A stretch of 64,000 nucleotides of DNA from Methylobacterium sp. Leaf99 (GCF_001422375.1 NZ_LMMU01000001.1:62223-126222), one strand, 5' to 3'. Shown: positions 1-8,572, counted from the first letter of the stretch. The notes: a model not told the origin generated them from the sequence alone. Numbers and translations are program-made.

Positions 1-48
1 CGAGGCGCCGGTGATGAACAGTGTCTTGCCCTTCAATGATCCTGTCAT
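1..48 (-). CDS. short-chain dehydrogenase, N-terminal fragment cut by window edge
   Basis: Only the first 16 codons lie in the window, reading MTGSLKGKTLFITGAS on the minus strand from an ATG at 46-48. The pattern of a beta strand ending in TGAS is the start of the NAD(P)-binding Rossmann fold of short-chain dehydrogenases, where the glycine-rich TGxxxGxG loop follows. It lies 13 nt downstream of the preceding SDR gene on the same strand and is probably the last visible member of the acyl-CoA operon. The opening resembles the HSDL2-like SDR group, but 16 residues cannot settle substrate. Confidence 0.75.
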   Translation of the reverse strand, partial: MTGSLKGKTLFITGAS

Positions 49-61
49 GGCGGACGTCCTC

Positions 62-910
62 TCAAGGGCCGATCTGGAAGCGCGCCGGCCGGGTGCCGTC
101 AGCGTCTGTGAAGCCGTAATGGGCAGCGAGATCGCCCGCGTGCAGGATGCGCCCGGCCTGGGCCGCGATGTCCGGGTCGGCGGCGAGTGCCGCAAGCGCC
201 CGACCCGCATAGAGCGGGGTCTCCGTGGCCCGATCGGCGTGCCCGAGATCGACCACCCGCTCCGTGCGGACGAAGCCCGGCGACAGGGCCAGTGCCGTGA
301 CGCCGTGGGGCGCCAGTTCCTGGGCGCAGGCGAAGGCGAGACGGTTGGTGGTCGCCTTGGCGAGATCGTAGAACACGTCGCCGAGGTAGCCGGGGCCGGT
401 GTCGAACGACACGAAGGCGACGAGGCCGGCCTTCGCCGCCACCATGGCGGGCGCCACGGCGCGGGCGAGCAGGAGGCCAGGGTAAGGCCCACTGCCGAAG
501 AACTCCGAAAGCGGTTCGGCCGAGCGGCGCCAGAACGGCGTGCCCCAGGCGGCGCCATCGGGGTAGCGCTCGCCGTCGTAACCTTCGGCGCCGCCCCAGA
601 CGCTGGAGACCGCCACATCGATCCGGCCGAAGCGGCGCAGGGCCCAGTGGACCAGGGTGTCGACGGCGCGTTCGCTGGTGTGATCGCAGAGGTAATGGTG
701 GCCGGTGCCACCGGCGGCGTCGACGATCCGGGCGGTGTCCTCGATGGTCTCGGGCCGTCCGTCCGTGCGCGGCCCGGTCTCGCTGGAGCGGCCGGTGACG
801 ATCACCGTGGCGCCGGCCTCGCCGAGCGCCTGCGCGATCCCGCGCCCGACGCCCCGCGAGGCCCCGGCGACGAGGCAGATCTTCGTTCGGAGGTCGGGGG
901 CCAGGGTCAC
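62..910 (-). CDS. SDR family NAD(P)-dependent oxidoreductase
   Basis: A 282-residue short-chain dehydrogenase. The N-terminal cofactor loop reads AGASRGVGRG (about residues 11-20), and the catalytic signature YDLAK appears near residue 190 behind a serine in VSFDTG, so the Ser-Tyr-Lys set is complete. The start chosen is a GTG whose GTGA overlaps the stop of the upstream enoyl-CoA hydratase, a typical translationally coupled junction; a longer reading frame exists but would run through that gene. The C-terminal part includes an FxPARFQIGP tail. Substrate is unknown; the operon suggests hydroxyacyl-CoA or related carbonyl chemistry, which is inference. Confidence 0.85.
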   Translation of the reverse strand: MTLAPDLRTKICLVAGASRGVGRGIAQALGEAGATVIVTGRSSETGPRTDGRPETIEDTARIVDAAGGTGHHYLCDHTSERAVDTLVHWALRRFGRIDVAVSSVWGGAEGYDGERYPDGAAWGTPFWRRSAEPLSEFFGSGPYPGLLLARAVAPAMVAAKAGLVAFVSFDTGPGYLGDVFYDLAKATTNRLAFACAQELAPHGVTALALSPGFVRTERVVDLGHADRATETPLYAGRALAALAADPDIAAQAGRILHAGDLAAHYGFTDADGTRPARFQIGP

Positions 911-1662
911 GTCTTGCGGGACCGGTTGAGGAAGGCCGCGAAAGCGGTTTGAGCTTCGGGCGAGCGCAGGCGCGTCTCGAATGCCACCGCCTCGGTTTCG
1001 ACCGCCGCCTCCAGGGCGGCCTGATCGCCGCGGATGAGCGCGCGGGTGGCTTGCATCGGCCCCTTCGGCAGGGCGGCGAGGCGGCCGGCCTTGGTGAGGG
1101 CGTGGTCGAGGAGTAGATCGGCCGGGATGACGGCGTTGACGAGGCCGAGGCGCACGGCCTCGTCGGCATCGTAGGGTTCGGAGAACAGCAGGATCTCCGT
1201 CGCCCGCTGCAAGCCAATGCGGCGCGGCAGCAGGTAGCTCGAACCGGCCTCCGGCACGAGGCCGAGTTCCACGAACGGCATGCGGAAGCGCGCCGCCGGG
1301 CTGGCGTAAACGAGGTCGCAATGCAGGGTCAGCGTCGCGCCGATGCCCACCGCGACCCCGTCCACGGCCGCCACCATGGGCGTCCGGGTCCGGGCGAGCT
1401 GGCGGATGAAGTGCAGGGCGGGCGAGTTCTCGAACGGATGCCGCGACGCCTCCACGAAGTCCGACAGGTCGTTGCCGGAGCTGAATGCCCCGGGCGCCCC
1501 CGAAAACACGACGGCGCCGATGGCCTCCGACCCGTCGGCCTCCGCCAAGGCCTCGCGCAGGGCGTCATACATGGCGCTGGTCAGCGCGTTCAGCTTGTCG
1601 GGCCGGTCGAGGCGGATGAGGCGGACACTGCCGGTATCCTCGATGACAACGTGCTCGGTCAT
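907..1662 (-). CDS. enoyl-CoA hydratase/isomerase family protein
   Basis: A 251-residue crotonase-fold protein. Visible hallmarks are the N-terminal RLDRPDKLNAL stretch, the oxyanion-hole region around SSGNDLSDF (about residue 63), the GVAVGIGATLTLHCDLVYAS core helix and the catalytic glutamate region FVELGLVPEAGSS. An AAGGAA-like ribosome site lies 8-9 nt before the ATG. It is 65 nt downstream of the acyl-CoA dehydrogenase and overlaps the SDR by 4 nt, so the three probably form one beta-oxidation-type operon. Members of this superfamily differ widely in substrate; hydration of a 2-enoyl-CoA made by the neighbouring dehydrogenase is the simplest reading. Confidence 0.88.
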   Translation of the reverse strand: MTEHVVIEDTGSVRLIRLDRPDKLNALTSAMYDALREALAEADGSEAIGAVVFSGAPGAFSSGNDLSDFVEASRHPFENSPALHFIRQLARTRTPMVAAVDGVAVGIGATLTLHCDLVYASPAARFRMPFVELGLVPEAGSSYLLPRRIGLQRATEILLFSEPYDADEAVRLGLVNAVIPADLLLDHALTKAGRLAALPKGPMQATRALIRGDQAALEAAVETEAVAFETRLRSPEAQTAFAAFLNRSRKT

Positions 1663-1697
1663 GATGGTTCCTTGCTGGTCTCGCCGTCCGCTGCGTG

Positions 1698-1720
1698 CCC
1701 CTCCCGCAGAGGGAAAGGGG
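1698..1720. repeat. short GC hairpin with GCAGA loop (REP-like)
   Basis: In the 65-nt gap between dehydrogenase and hydratase genes, CCCCTCCC and GGG-AA-AGGGG flank the loop GCAGA. Two other hairpins with the same GCAGAGGG core occur at 41749-41788 and 51351-51372, so this may belong to a dispersed intergenic repeat. A processing or attenuation role within the operon is possible but not shown. Confidence 0.45.
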
Positions 1721-1727
1721 TTTCGCG

Positions 1728-3479
1728 CTAACCCGCCAGGGCCAGGGCCGCCGCCTCGGTGAAGGCACCGCCGTCGATGACGCTGTCGGCGAGGCCGGCC
1801 GCCGCCGTCAGCTCGTTCTCGGCGAAGAACCGCGCCAGGGCGATGCGCCCGGCATGGGCCGGGTCGGTCTCGCCGGCCTGGAGGGCGGCCCGCGCGGCGC
1901 GGGCTTCCAGCGCCAAGCAGGCTCCACCCTGGACGAGGCCGAACAGGCGCAGGTACGGCGTCGCCCCGGCGAGCGCTGTTTCCGGCCGGTTTGAGGCCAG
2001 CGCCGCCAGCTGGAAGCTTGTCGCCCGGTCGAGGCTTTCGATGCCGGCGCGCAGGCGCGCACCCAGATGGCCGTAGGCCGGGTCGGCATCCTTCATGAGC
2101 CCCTCCGCCACCCGGCGCAGGGACGCGATCTGGGCGCGGACCGTGGCGCCGCCCTTGAGCGGCAGTTTGCGGGTGACGAGGTCGATGGCCTGGATGCCGT
2201 TCGTGCCCTCGTAGATCCCGAGGATGCGCGCGTCGCGCATGTGCTGGGCCGCGCCCGTCTCCTCGACGAAGCCCATGCCGCCATGGACCTGCACCCCGAG
2301 CGACGTGACCTCGTTGGCGATGTCCGTGGAGAACGCCTTGGCGACGGGGGTCAGGAGGGAGGCGCGGTCGTGGGCGGCCTGCCCCTCCGGCCCTTTCGCC
2401 CCGTCGAGGGCCGCGGCCGTGAGATAGCAGATGCCGCGCGCCGCCGCCGTGTAGGCCCTCATGGTGAGCAGCATGCGCTGGACGTCGGCATGCTCGACGA
2501 TGGCGCTCGGGCCTTGCGCGCCCGGCGCTCTTCCTTGACGGCGCTCGCGGGCATAGGCCAAGGCGCCCTGCGTTGCCCGCTCGGCGATACCGACGCCCTG
2601 AAGGCCGACGTTGAGACGGGCCGAGTTCATCATCGTGAACATGCAGGCGAGCCCGCGGTTCTCCTCGCCGATGAGCCAGCCGATGGCGCCCCCCTGGTCG
2701 CCGAAGGCCATGGAGCAGGTCGGCGAGCCGTGGATGCCGAGCTTGTGCTCGATGCCGGAGCAGCGCAGGTCGTTGCCACTGCCGTCGGGCAGGATCTTCG
2801 GCACGAGGAACAGCGAGATCCCGCGCGTGCCGGCCGGCGCGTCCTTGAGCCGGGCGAGCACGAGGTGGACGATGTTGTCGGTGAGATCGTGCTCGCCGTA
2901 GGTGATGTAGATCTTCGAGCCGACGATGCGGTAGCGGCCGTCGCCGACGGGCTCCGCGTGGCTGCGCAGAAGGGCCAGATCCGAGCCCGCCTGCGGCTCC
3001 GTCAGGTTCATGGTCGCGGTCCATTCGCCCGAGACGAGCCTGCCGAGGTAGCGCGCCTTCAGATCCTCGGAGCCGTGCTGCGCCAGGGCCTCGATACCGC
3101 CGGCGGTGAGCAGCGGGCACAGGCCGAACGCGATGCTGGCCGCATTCCACATTTCGGTGCAGGCGGCGTTGAGCAGCAGCGGCAGGCCCTGGCCGCCGTG
3201 GTCCGGATCGGCCGAGAGACCGTTCCAGCCGCCCTGCGTCCAGGTCCGGTAGGCGTCGCGCCAGCCCGGCGCCGTCGTGATCGCCCCGTCCACGAACGGC
3301 GTGCCGTGGCGGTCGCCGGACCGGTTCAACGGTGCAATGACTTCGTCGGCGATGCGGGCCGCCTCGTCGAGAATCGTCCGGGCGTCGTCGGGGGTGAGGT
3401 CGTCCCCCAGTACCGTATCGAGCCCGGCGACGTGGCGCAGGGCGAACAGCATCTCGGAAACCGGGGCGCGGTAGGTCAT
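1728..3479 (-). CDS. acyl-CoA dehydrogenase, long (DmdC-like) type
   Basis: A 583-residue flavin acyl-CoA dehydrogenase. The order is an N-terminal helical segment (MTYRAPVSEM...), the FAD-binding middle domain with MNLTEPQAGSDLA near 160, and the C-terminal helical domain containing LGIYEGTNGIQAIDL, whose glutamate aligns with the catalytic base of the family. It is about 200 residues longer than standard short/medium-chain enzymes, because of an extra C-terminal domain as in methylmercaptopropionyl-CoA dehydrogenase DmdC and related proteins. A GAGGGAG ribosome site precedes the ATG. It is the first gene of the operon with enoyl-CoA hydratase and SDR. The DmdC likeness is by architecture; no DMSP role is claimed. 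Confidence 0.9.
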   Translation of the reverse strand: MTYRAPVSEMLFALRHVAGLDTVLGDDLTPDDARTILDEAARIADEVIAPLNRSGDRHGTPFVDGAITTAPGWRDAYRTWTQGGWNGLSADPDHGGQGLPLLLNAACTEMWNAASIAFGLCPLLTAGGIEALAQHGSEDLKARYLGRLVSGEWTATMNLTEPQAGSDLALLRSHAEPVGDGRYRIVGSKIYITYGEHDLTDNIVHLVLARLKDAPAGTRGISLFLVPKILPDGSGNDLRCSGIEHKLGIHGSPTCSMAFGDQGGAIGWLIGEENRGLACMFTMMNSARLNVGLQGVGIAERATQGALAYARERRQGRAPGAQGPSAIVEHADVQRMLLTMRAYTAAARGICYLTAAALDGAKGPEGQAAHDRASLLTPVAKAFSTDIANEVTSLGVQVHGGMGFVEETGAAQHMRDARILGIYEGTNGIQAIDLVTRKLPLKGGATVRAQIASLRRVAEGLMKDADPAYGHLGARLRAGIESLDRATSFQLAALASNRPETALAGATPYLRLFGLVQGGACLALEARAARAALQAGETDPAHAGRIALARFFAENELTAAAGLADSVIDGGAFTEAAALALAG

Positions 3480-3693
3480 GGGGCTCCCTCGAACCGTCTT
3501 CTTGTGTTGCGCTTTGCGCGCTTGGCGTCTCGTTCGGGACCCGGTTTGACGCAACGGCCGGCCCGGCGCTAGAGCACCCCCTGGCGTCGACGCAGCCCCA
3601 CGCGCGGGTAAGCCTCGAACACGCAACGACTTACGTTCGCTCCGTAGACGTGGGACGCGGAGCGCCCGGTCGGTTTCCAGGGATAGTTTAGAT

Positions 3694-4671
3694 ATGAACG
3701 ATCTCGGGTCAAGCCTTCGCCTCCTGGCTGACGCGGCTGGGATCGCGGAGGCCGCGCGGTTCCTCGGCTCCGGGTGCACCGTCGCTTTCCCGACGGAGAC
3801 CGTCTACGGGCTCGGCGCCGACGCCTCCGATCCGGTGGCCGTGGCCCGCATCTACGCCGCTAAGGAGCGACCGCGCTTCAATCCTCTCATCGCGCACGTG
3901 GCGGAGTTCGCTTCCGCGCAGGCGCAGGGCGTGTTCGATGATGCTGCCCTGGCCCTGGCCAAAGCGTTCTGGCCCGGTCCCCTCACCCTCGTGGTCCCGG
4001 CGGGGCCCAATTGCACCGTTTGCGACCTCGCCCGTGCCGGCCTTGCAAGCGTTGCGCTCCGGGTGCCCGATAATGCCGTCGCCCGCGATCTCCTCGCTCG
4101 AGTTGGCCGCCCGGTGGCGGCGCCGTCCGCCAACCGGTCCGGCCGGGTGAGTCCTACCTGCGCGGCGCACGTGCTGGCCGACCTCGACGGGCGGATTTCC
4201 GCCGTCCTCGATGGCGGGACGGCGCCGGTGGGGGTGGAATCGACGGTGGTTGCGTGTCTTGGAGGCCCCCCACGCCTGCTGAGGCCGGGTGGCGTGACGC
4301 GGGCCGCGCTGGAACGGGTGCTGGGATACCATCTTGCCGGCGCGGACCCGGGCACCGCCCCGGTTCCCATCGGACCGGGGCTCCTCGCCTCTCACTACGC
4401 GCCCCGTGCCCGCGTCCGACTTCACGCCGTGAGTGCCGCGCCGGACGAAGCGGTACTGGCGTTCGGTGGAATCCCCGAGACCGTAGAGGTTCTGGCTCGG
4501 CTCGATCTCAGCCCGGCGGGCGATCTCGCCGAGGCCGCTGCGAACCTATTTTCGGCCCTGCGCTCCCTCGATGCGTCGGGAGCCGCCTCCATCGCCGTGG
4601 CGTCGATCCCGGAGACGGGCCTCGGCGAGGCGATCAACGACCGTCTGCGCAGGGCCGCTGCGCCGCGATAA
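3694..4671 (+). CDS. tsaC: L-threonylcarbamoyladenylate synthase (Sua5/TsaC type)
   Basis: This enzyme makes threonylcarbamoyl-AMP from threonine, bicarbonate and ATP for the t6A37 modification of tRNAs reading ANN codons. The 325-residue length is that of the two-domain Sua5 form: a YrdC domain (about 15-200) with FPTETVYGLGADA, KERPRFNPLI and PSANRSGR, followed by a Sua5 linker domain starting near PIGPGLLASHYAPRA, a highly conserved junction. It is divergent from the acyl-CoA operon with a 214-bp spacer in which I see no convincing regulatory site. A terminator lies 90 nt downstream. Confidence 0.93.
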   Translation: MNDLGSSLRLLADAAGIAEAARFLGSGCTVAFPTETVYGLGADASDPVAVARIYAAKERPRFNPLIAHVAEFASAQAQGVFDDAALALAKAFWPGPLTLVVPAGPNCTVCDLARAGLASVALRVPDNAVARDLLARVGRPVAAPSANRSGRVSPTCAAHVLADLDGRISAVLDGGTAPVGVESTVVACLGGPPRLLRPGGVTRAALERVLGYHLAGADPGTAPVPIGPGLLASHYAPRARVRLHAVSAAPDEAVLAFGGIPETVEVLARLDLSPAGDLAEAAANLFSALRSLDASGAASIAVASIPETGLGEAINDRLRRAAAPR

Positions 4672-4761
4672 ATTTTTTCACCGGACCGGAACTTATCGCA
4701 GTGATGGCCCGTTCGCTGATTACGAAGGCCAGTTCAGCCCCCAAATGGCCTTTTCCCTTAC

Positions 4762-4789
4762 AAGGCTTGGAGTGATCCGAGCCTTTTTT
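4762..4789 (+). terminator. intrinsic terminator after tsaC
   Basis: AAGGCTTGG, a six-base loop and CCGAGCCTT (nine pairs, one G-U) followed by a run of six T on the plus strand. It ends the tsaC transcript before the convergent wrbA gene. Confidence 0.8.
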
Positions 4790-4798
4790 CTTGGACGC

Positions 4799-5398
4799 TC
4801 AGCCGGCGAGCTTGCCGGCGATGCCGGCGACATGACGGCCCTGATAGCGGGCACCGGCCAAGTCCGCGGCGCTCGGCTGACGCGAGCCGTCCCCGTCCGC
4901 AAGGGTGGTGGCGCCGTAGGGCGAGCCGCCCTTCACCTCGTCGACCCCCATTTGGCCCTGGAAGGCGTAGGGCAAGCCGACCACCACCATGCCGTGGTGC
5001 AAGAGTACCGTGTGGAAGCTCGTCAGTGTCGTTTCCTGACCGCCGTGCTGGCTCGCCGTCGAGGTGAAGGCCGAGCCGACTTTCCCGACAAGGGCGCCCT
5101 TGGCCCACAGGCCGCCGGTCTGGTCGATGAACTGTTTCATCTGTGCGGCCATGTTACCGTAGCGGGTCGGAGTGCCGAAGATGATGGCATCGTAGTCCGG
5201 CAACTCGTCCACGGTGGCGATGGGGGCGGCCTGATCCAGCTTGTAGTGCGATTGGCGGGCGACCTCTTCGGGCACCAGTTCCGGCACGCGCTTGATCGTC
5301 ACCTCGGCGCCGGCCTCGCGGACACCCTCGGCAACGGCCTCTGCCATCTTTTCCACGTGGCCCCACGACGAATAGTACAGCACCAGAACCTTGGTCAT
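4799..5398 (-). CDS. wrbA: NAD(P)H:quinone oxidoreductase WrbA
   Basis: A 199-residue flavodoxin-fold protein that reduces quinones by two electrons using NAD(P)H, limiting redox cycling. Family motifs are all present: the FMN phosphate loop [12 protein letters not shown] (residues 8-19), [13 protein letters not shown] near 79 and [10 protein letters not shown] near 115, with the normal WrbA length. It is divergent from a LysR-type regulator across a 146-bp gap containing a perfect palindrome, so induction through that regulator is likely. Confidence 0.93.
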   Translation of the reverse strand: MTKVLVLYYSSWGHVEKMAEAVAEGVREAGAEVTIKRVPELVPEEVARQSHYKLDQAAPIATVDELPDYDAIIFGTPTRYGNMAAQMKQFIDQTGGLWAKGALVGKVGSAFTSTASQHGGQETTLTSFHTVLLHHGMVVVGLPYAFQGQMGVDEVKGGSPYGATTLADGDGSRQPSAADLAGARYQGRHVAGIAGKLAG

Positions 5399-5501
5399 CG
5401 CGTCGTCTCCCGACGGTTGGCATGGTCCGACCCCATCGGGGCCGGCTTACGTTTCACCAGGCCTTATCGCCTAGAAGCACCCTTGCGAAAACGCCCCGTT
5501 C

Positions 5502-5519
5502 TGCAAAACGATCTTTGCA
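5502..5519. promoter_or_regulatory. palindromic operator between wrbA and lysR
   Basis: TGCAAA-N6-TTTGCA is a perfect dyad, 26 bp before the LysR start and 104 bp before wrbA. A second half-match TTGCGAAAA lies about 20 bp upstream. LysR-type regulators bind such dyads containing T-N11-A. Assignment to the adjacent regulator is inference from position. Confidence 0.6.
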
Positions 5520-5544
5520 AAAATGCACGAGTTGAGCACGCCTA

Positions 5545-6426
5545 ATGGACTGGGACGACTTCCGCCTCGTACGCAGCGTCGCCGAACATGGCGGCCTGAC
5601 GCGGGCGGCCGAGCATCTCGGTATCAACCCCTCGACGGCGTTCCGCCGCCTCGCCGGGATCGAGGCAGTCCTCGGTATCATCCTGTTCGACCGCCACCGC
5701 GCCGGCTACGTGCCGACGGCGCCGGGGGTCGTCATGGTGGAGGCCGCCGTCCGCATGGAGGCCGAAGTCGCGCGCTTTACGCGCGAACTCGCTGGGCAGG
5801 ATCGCAGCCCCGCCGGTGACCTTCGGATCACGACCCCGGCGGGCCTCGTCGCCGACATGCTGATGCCGATCCTGGCGCGCTTCTCCGCACGCCATCCGCG
5901 CATTCGCCTCCACCTCCTTGTGGCGGAGGAAACCCTCAACCTATCCCGCCACGACGCCGACGTGGCCCTGCGCGCCAGCGACGCGCCGTCCGCATCCCTG
6001 GTGGGGCGTCGCCTCGCGACCATCGCCTGGGCGGTCTATGGACGGTCGGACTTCACCGGCAAACCGATGGATGGGTGCCCGTGGGTCGTGCCGGGCGACG
6101 GTGTGGCGGGCGGACGTTTCGCACATTTTCTCGAAGGGCGTGCGCCCGCCGAGCGGGTGGTCCTCACCCTGAATACGGTCTTGGGTTTGCGCGAGGCAGT
6201 GGAAGCGGGCATCGGCATCGGCCCCCTGCCCTGTTGGTCGGCCCACGGGCGTCCGGACCTCGTTCAGCTGTCGGACCACATGCCGGAGCTGTCCGCCGGC
6301 CTATGGCTCCTGACCCATCCGGACCTGCGCCACGCCGCGCGGGTCCGGGCCTTCATGGATTTCATGACGGAGGAAATCGTCGCCCTACGCCCCCGGATCG
6401 AGGGGAGATCTACTTCGTCTCAATGA
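5545..6426 (+). CDS. LysR family transcriptional regulator
   Basis: A 293-residue LysR-type regulator. The N-terminal winged helix-turn-helix (about 1-60) shows LVRSVAEHGGLTRAAEHLGI and NPSTAFRRLAGIEAVLG, with a linker helix to about 90 and a periplasmic-binding-protein-like effector domain to the C terminus. It is of the type that often regulates a divergent oxidoreductase, here wrbA. The 3' end overlaps the convergent GreA/GreB gene by 17 nt. The effector is unknown. Confidence 0.9.
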   Translation: MDWDDFRLVRSVAEHGGLTRAAEHLGINPSTAFRRLAGIEAVLGIILFDRHRAGYVPTAPGVVMVEAAVRMEAEVARFTRELAGQDRSPAGDLRITTPAGLVADMLMPILARFSARHPRIRLHLLVAEETLNLSRHDADVALRASDAPSASLVGRRLATIAWAVYGRSDFTGKPMDGCPWVVPGDGVAGGRFAHFLEGRAPAERVVLTLNTVLGLREAVEAGIGIGPLPCWSAHGRPDLVQLSDHMPELSAGLWLLTHPDLRHAARVRAFMDFMTEEIVALRPRIEGRSTSSQ

Positions 6427-6871
6427 TCTCGATGTCCTGACCATTTACCGTGACGGTGTCGCTCACGCCCTTGCCCGTCAAAGCGCGCGCCATGGGGGAA
6501 ACGTAGGACAGGCTGCCCTTGGTCGGATCGGCCTCGTCTTCGCCGACGATACGAAAAGTCTGGCGGCTGTCGTCCTCACGGGCGATGGTCACCGTGGAGC
6601 CGAACCGCACCACGTCGCCGGGCTCGACTTCGACGAGCTGGGCCGAACCCAGCCGCGCCGTCCAGTAATGCAGGTCGCGGGTCACGCGGGACTCGTCCGC
6701 CTTGGCATCGGGCGTCAGGGCCGAAAACGCGTCGCGCAGGCGTGCGACCTCGCCTTCGATCTGCGCCAATCCCTCGGGGGTGACGAAATTCGGATGCTCG
6801 GAGATGGGGCGATCGGGAAGATCCTCGAAGGCTTCGCCGCCCTCGGTCTCTTTGACAAATGCACTGCTCAT
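6410..6871 (-). CDS. GreA/GreB family transcription elongation factor
   Basis: A 153-residue Gre factor, which rescues backtracked RNA polymerase by stimulating transcript cleavage. The N-terminal coiled coil spans roughly 30-75 (TPEGLAQIEGEVARLRDAF), and the C-terminal FKBP-like domain has the conserved GEDEADPTKGSLSYVSP and ARALTGKGVSDTV stretch. The start at MSSAFVKET was chosen because AFVKE is the usual GreB-type beginning; a start eight codons upstream is possible. The coiled-coil tip acidic residues (LTPDAKADES) are modified compared with the classical loop. Confidence 0.88.
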   Translation of the reverse strand: MSSAFVKETEGGEAFEDLPDRPISEHPNFVTPEGLAQIEGEVARLRDAFSALTPDAKADESRVTRDLHYWTARLGSAQLVEVEPGDVVRFGSTVTIAREDDSRQTFRIVGEDEADPTKGSLSYVSPMARALTGKGVSDTVTVNGQDIEIIETK

Positions 6872-6908
6872 GAAACCAGCAATGCATCCCGGCACGGCTA
6901 AGTTCCGC

Positions 6909-7895
6909 TCAAGGGACCGTTACCACGGTCCGGCCGCGCACCGCGCCGGCCAGAATCCGCTCGGCAAGGCGATCGACCTCGGCCAAGGGCACCGTCGTGG
7001 TCATGGCGGCGAGGGCCGCACGGTCGAGATCTCGGGCGAGGCGCGTCCAGGCCTCGCGGCGCTTCGGCAGGGGCGTCGTCACGCTGTTGATGCCGAGGAG
7101 TGACACGCCGCGCAGGATGAACGGCGCCACGGAAGTCGGCAGATCGATGCCCTGGGCCAAGCCGCAGGCGGCCACGGCGCCATCGGATTTCGTGCCGGCG
7201 AGCACGTTGGCGAGGGTGACCGAGCCGACGGCGTCTATGGCGACGGCCCAGCGCTCCTTGGCGAGCGGCTTGCCCGGAGCGGAGAGTTCGGTGCGGTCGA
7301 GGATCTCGGCGGCGCCAAGCCCGCACAGGTAGTCCGCTTCGTCGGTCCGGCCCGTGGACGCGATGACGTGCCATCCCGCTCGGGCGAGCAGCGCCACCGC
7401 GACGGAGCCGACGCCACCCGACGCACCGGTGACCAGAGCGGGTCCATCGCCGGGTCTCGCGCCGTGGTGCTCCAGAGCCATGAGGGAGAGCATGGCCGTG
7501 TAGCCGGCCGTGCCGATGGCCATGGCCTCGTTGGCGCCCAAACCACCCGGCAGGGGTACGAGCCAGTCGCCCTTCACCCGCGCCCGCTCGGCATAGGCCC
7601 CGAGGTGGCTCTCGCCCACGCCCCAACCCGTCAAGATCACGGCGTCGCCGGAGGTGTAGTCGGGGTGAGACGAGGTCTCGACGATCCCTGAGAAATCGAT
7701 GCCCGGGATCATGGGGAAGCGGCGCACCACGGGCGAGCGCCCGGTCATGGCGAGTCCGTCCTTGTAGTTCACCGTCGAATGGGTGACCCGGACGGTGACG
7801 TCGCCGTCCATGAGGTCGGCCGCGTCGAAATCGCGGAACGTCAGGGCTTGTCCCGCCTCGGTCTTCTCGACCACCCACGCCTTGAATCGGTCCAT
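6909..7895 (-). CDS. acuI: acrylyl-CoA reductase/quinone reductase family (AcuI/YhdH type)
   Basis: A 328-residue medium-chain dehydrogenase/reductase without the zinc-binding residues of alcohol dehydrogenases. It starts with the typical FKAWVVEKTEAG and contains NYKDGLAMTGR, PMIPGIDFSGIV and the nucleotide loop VTGASGGVGSVAV, the family signature of AcuI and YhdH, which reduce acryloyl-CoA to propionyl-CoA with NADPH. In organisms that assimilate C3 units through propionyl-CoA this feeds propionyl-CoA carboxylase (pccB is at 29.5 kb). Orientation and 37-nt spacing suggest read-through into the Gre gene. Confidence 0.85.
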   Translation of the reverse strand: MDRFKAWVVEKTEAGQALTFRDFDAADLMDGDVTVRVTHSTVNYKDGLAMTGRSPVVRRFPMIPGIDFSGIVETSSHPDYTSGDAVILTGWGVGESHLGAYAERARVKGDWLVPLPGGLGANEAMAIGTAGYTAMLSLMALEHHGARPGDGPALVTGASGGVGSVAVALLARAGWHVIASTGRTDEADYLCGLGAAEILDRTELSAPGKPLAKERWAVAIDAVGSVTLANVLAGTKSDGAVAACGLAQGIDLPTSVAPFILRGVSLLGINSVTTPLPKRREAWTRLARDLDRAALAAMTTTVPLAEVDRLAERILAGAVRGRTVVTVP

Positions 7896-7945
7896 GCGCG
7901 CCTCCCGTTACATCAGGGAGGTGTGGCGAACCCGCCTCGAATCAA

Positions 7946-7976
7946 GCGCCCCGGCCGGAAAGGCCCGCCGGGGCGC
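7946..7976 (-). terminator. GC-rich hairpin downstream of secreted repeat protein
   Basis: Nine perfect pairs (GCGCCCCGG / CCGGGGCGC) around a 13-nt loop, starting 8 nt past the stop codon of the gene at 7985. It lacks a U tract, so termination may be weak or factor-assisted. Confidence 0.5.
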
Positions 7977-7984
7977 CGTCCATC

Positions 7985-8572
7985 TCAATAGCCGTCGTAG
8001 ATGCTGCCCGATGAGAAGCCGAGGCCGACGCCGATGTCGGCCGAGCTGGCGCCGGCGATGCCGACGGCATCCGGAATCGATCCGATCCGGGGGCCATAGA
8101 CGCCGGGATAACCGCCGCCGGTGCCGTCATTCGCCGGCACCCAGCCCGCGCGGGCGGGCTGGACGAGGATGCGGCGGCGCACGCTCGCGTACTCGGCCGG
8201 AATCGTCTCCGGGATCGACTGGGCGGGCTGAACCAGCACCCGGCGGTGACGCACGGAATATTGCGGCGGCACGTTCACCCAGCAGCCGACGAGCTCGCCG
8301 TAGGCGTCACGGCTGGTCTGCCAGACCCGGCCGCCGGGGCTGACGACGATGCGTTCCGACACGGTTTCGTAGATGGGGGGCACCGTCCGGTAGACCGTCT
8401 CGGCCGGGCGAACGAGAACGCGCTCGGATACGGCGCCGTAGACCGGGGGCGTCGAGACGTGGCGGTAGCACTCGGCCCCGCCGCAGCCCCCCGCCTGGGC
8501 GGAGGAAGCGAGCAGGACGGCGCCGGCGATGGCGGTGGCGAGCGGAATGAGTCGGGTGACCGGCGCGGTCAT
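7985..8572 (-). CDS. secreted protein with repeated SERxLVxP motifs
   Basis: A 195-residue exported protein of unknown function. A signal peptide (about 1-27, LIPLATAIAGAVLLASSAQA) is followed by two cysteines, then a run of related segments: YGAVSERVLVRPAET, YETVSERIVVSPGGR, YSVRHRRVLVQPAQS and YASVRRRILVQPARA, spaced about 30-45 residues apart. The C-terminal third is glycine-rich. A GAGGAAA ribosome site supports the start. Similar repeat proteins are common in Hyphomicrobiales as uncharacterised envelope proteins. No catalytic motif is visible. Confidence 0.75.
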   Translation of the reverse strand: MTAPVTRLIPLATAIAGAVLLASSAQAGGCGGAECYRHVSTPPVYGAVSERVLVRPAETVYRTVPPIYETVSERIVVSPGGRVWQTSRDAYGELVGCWVNVPPQYSVRHRRVLVQPAQSIPETIPAEYASVRRRILVQPARAGWVPANDGTGGGYPGVYGPRIGSIPDAVGIAGASSADIGVGLGFSSGSIYDGY

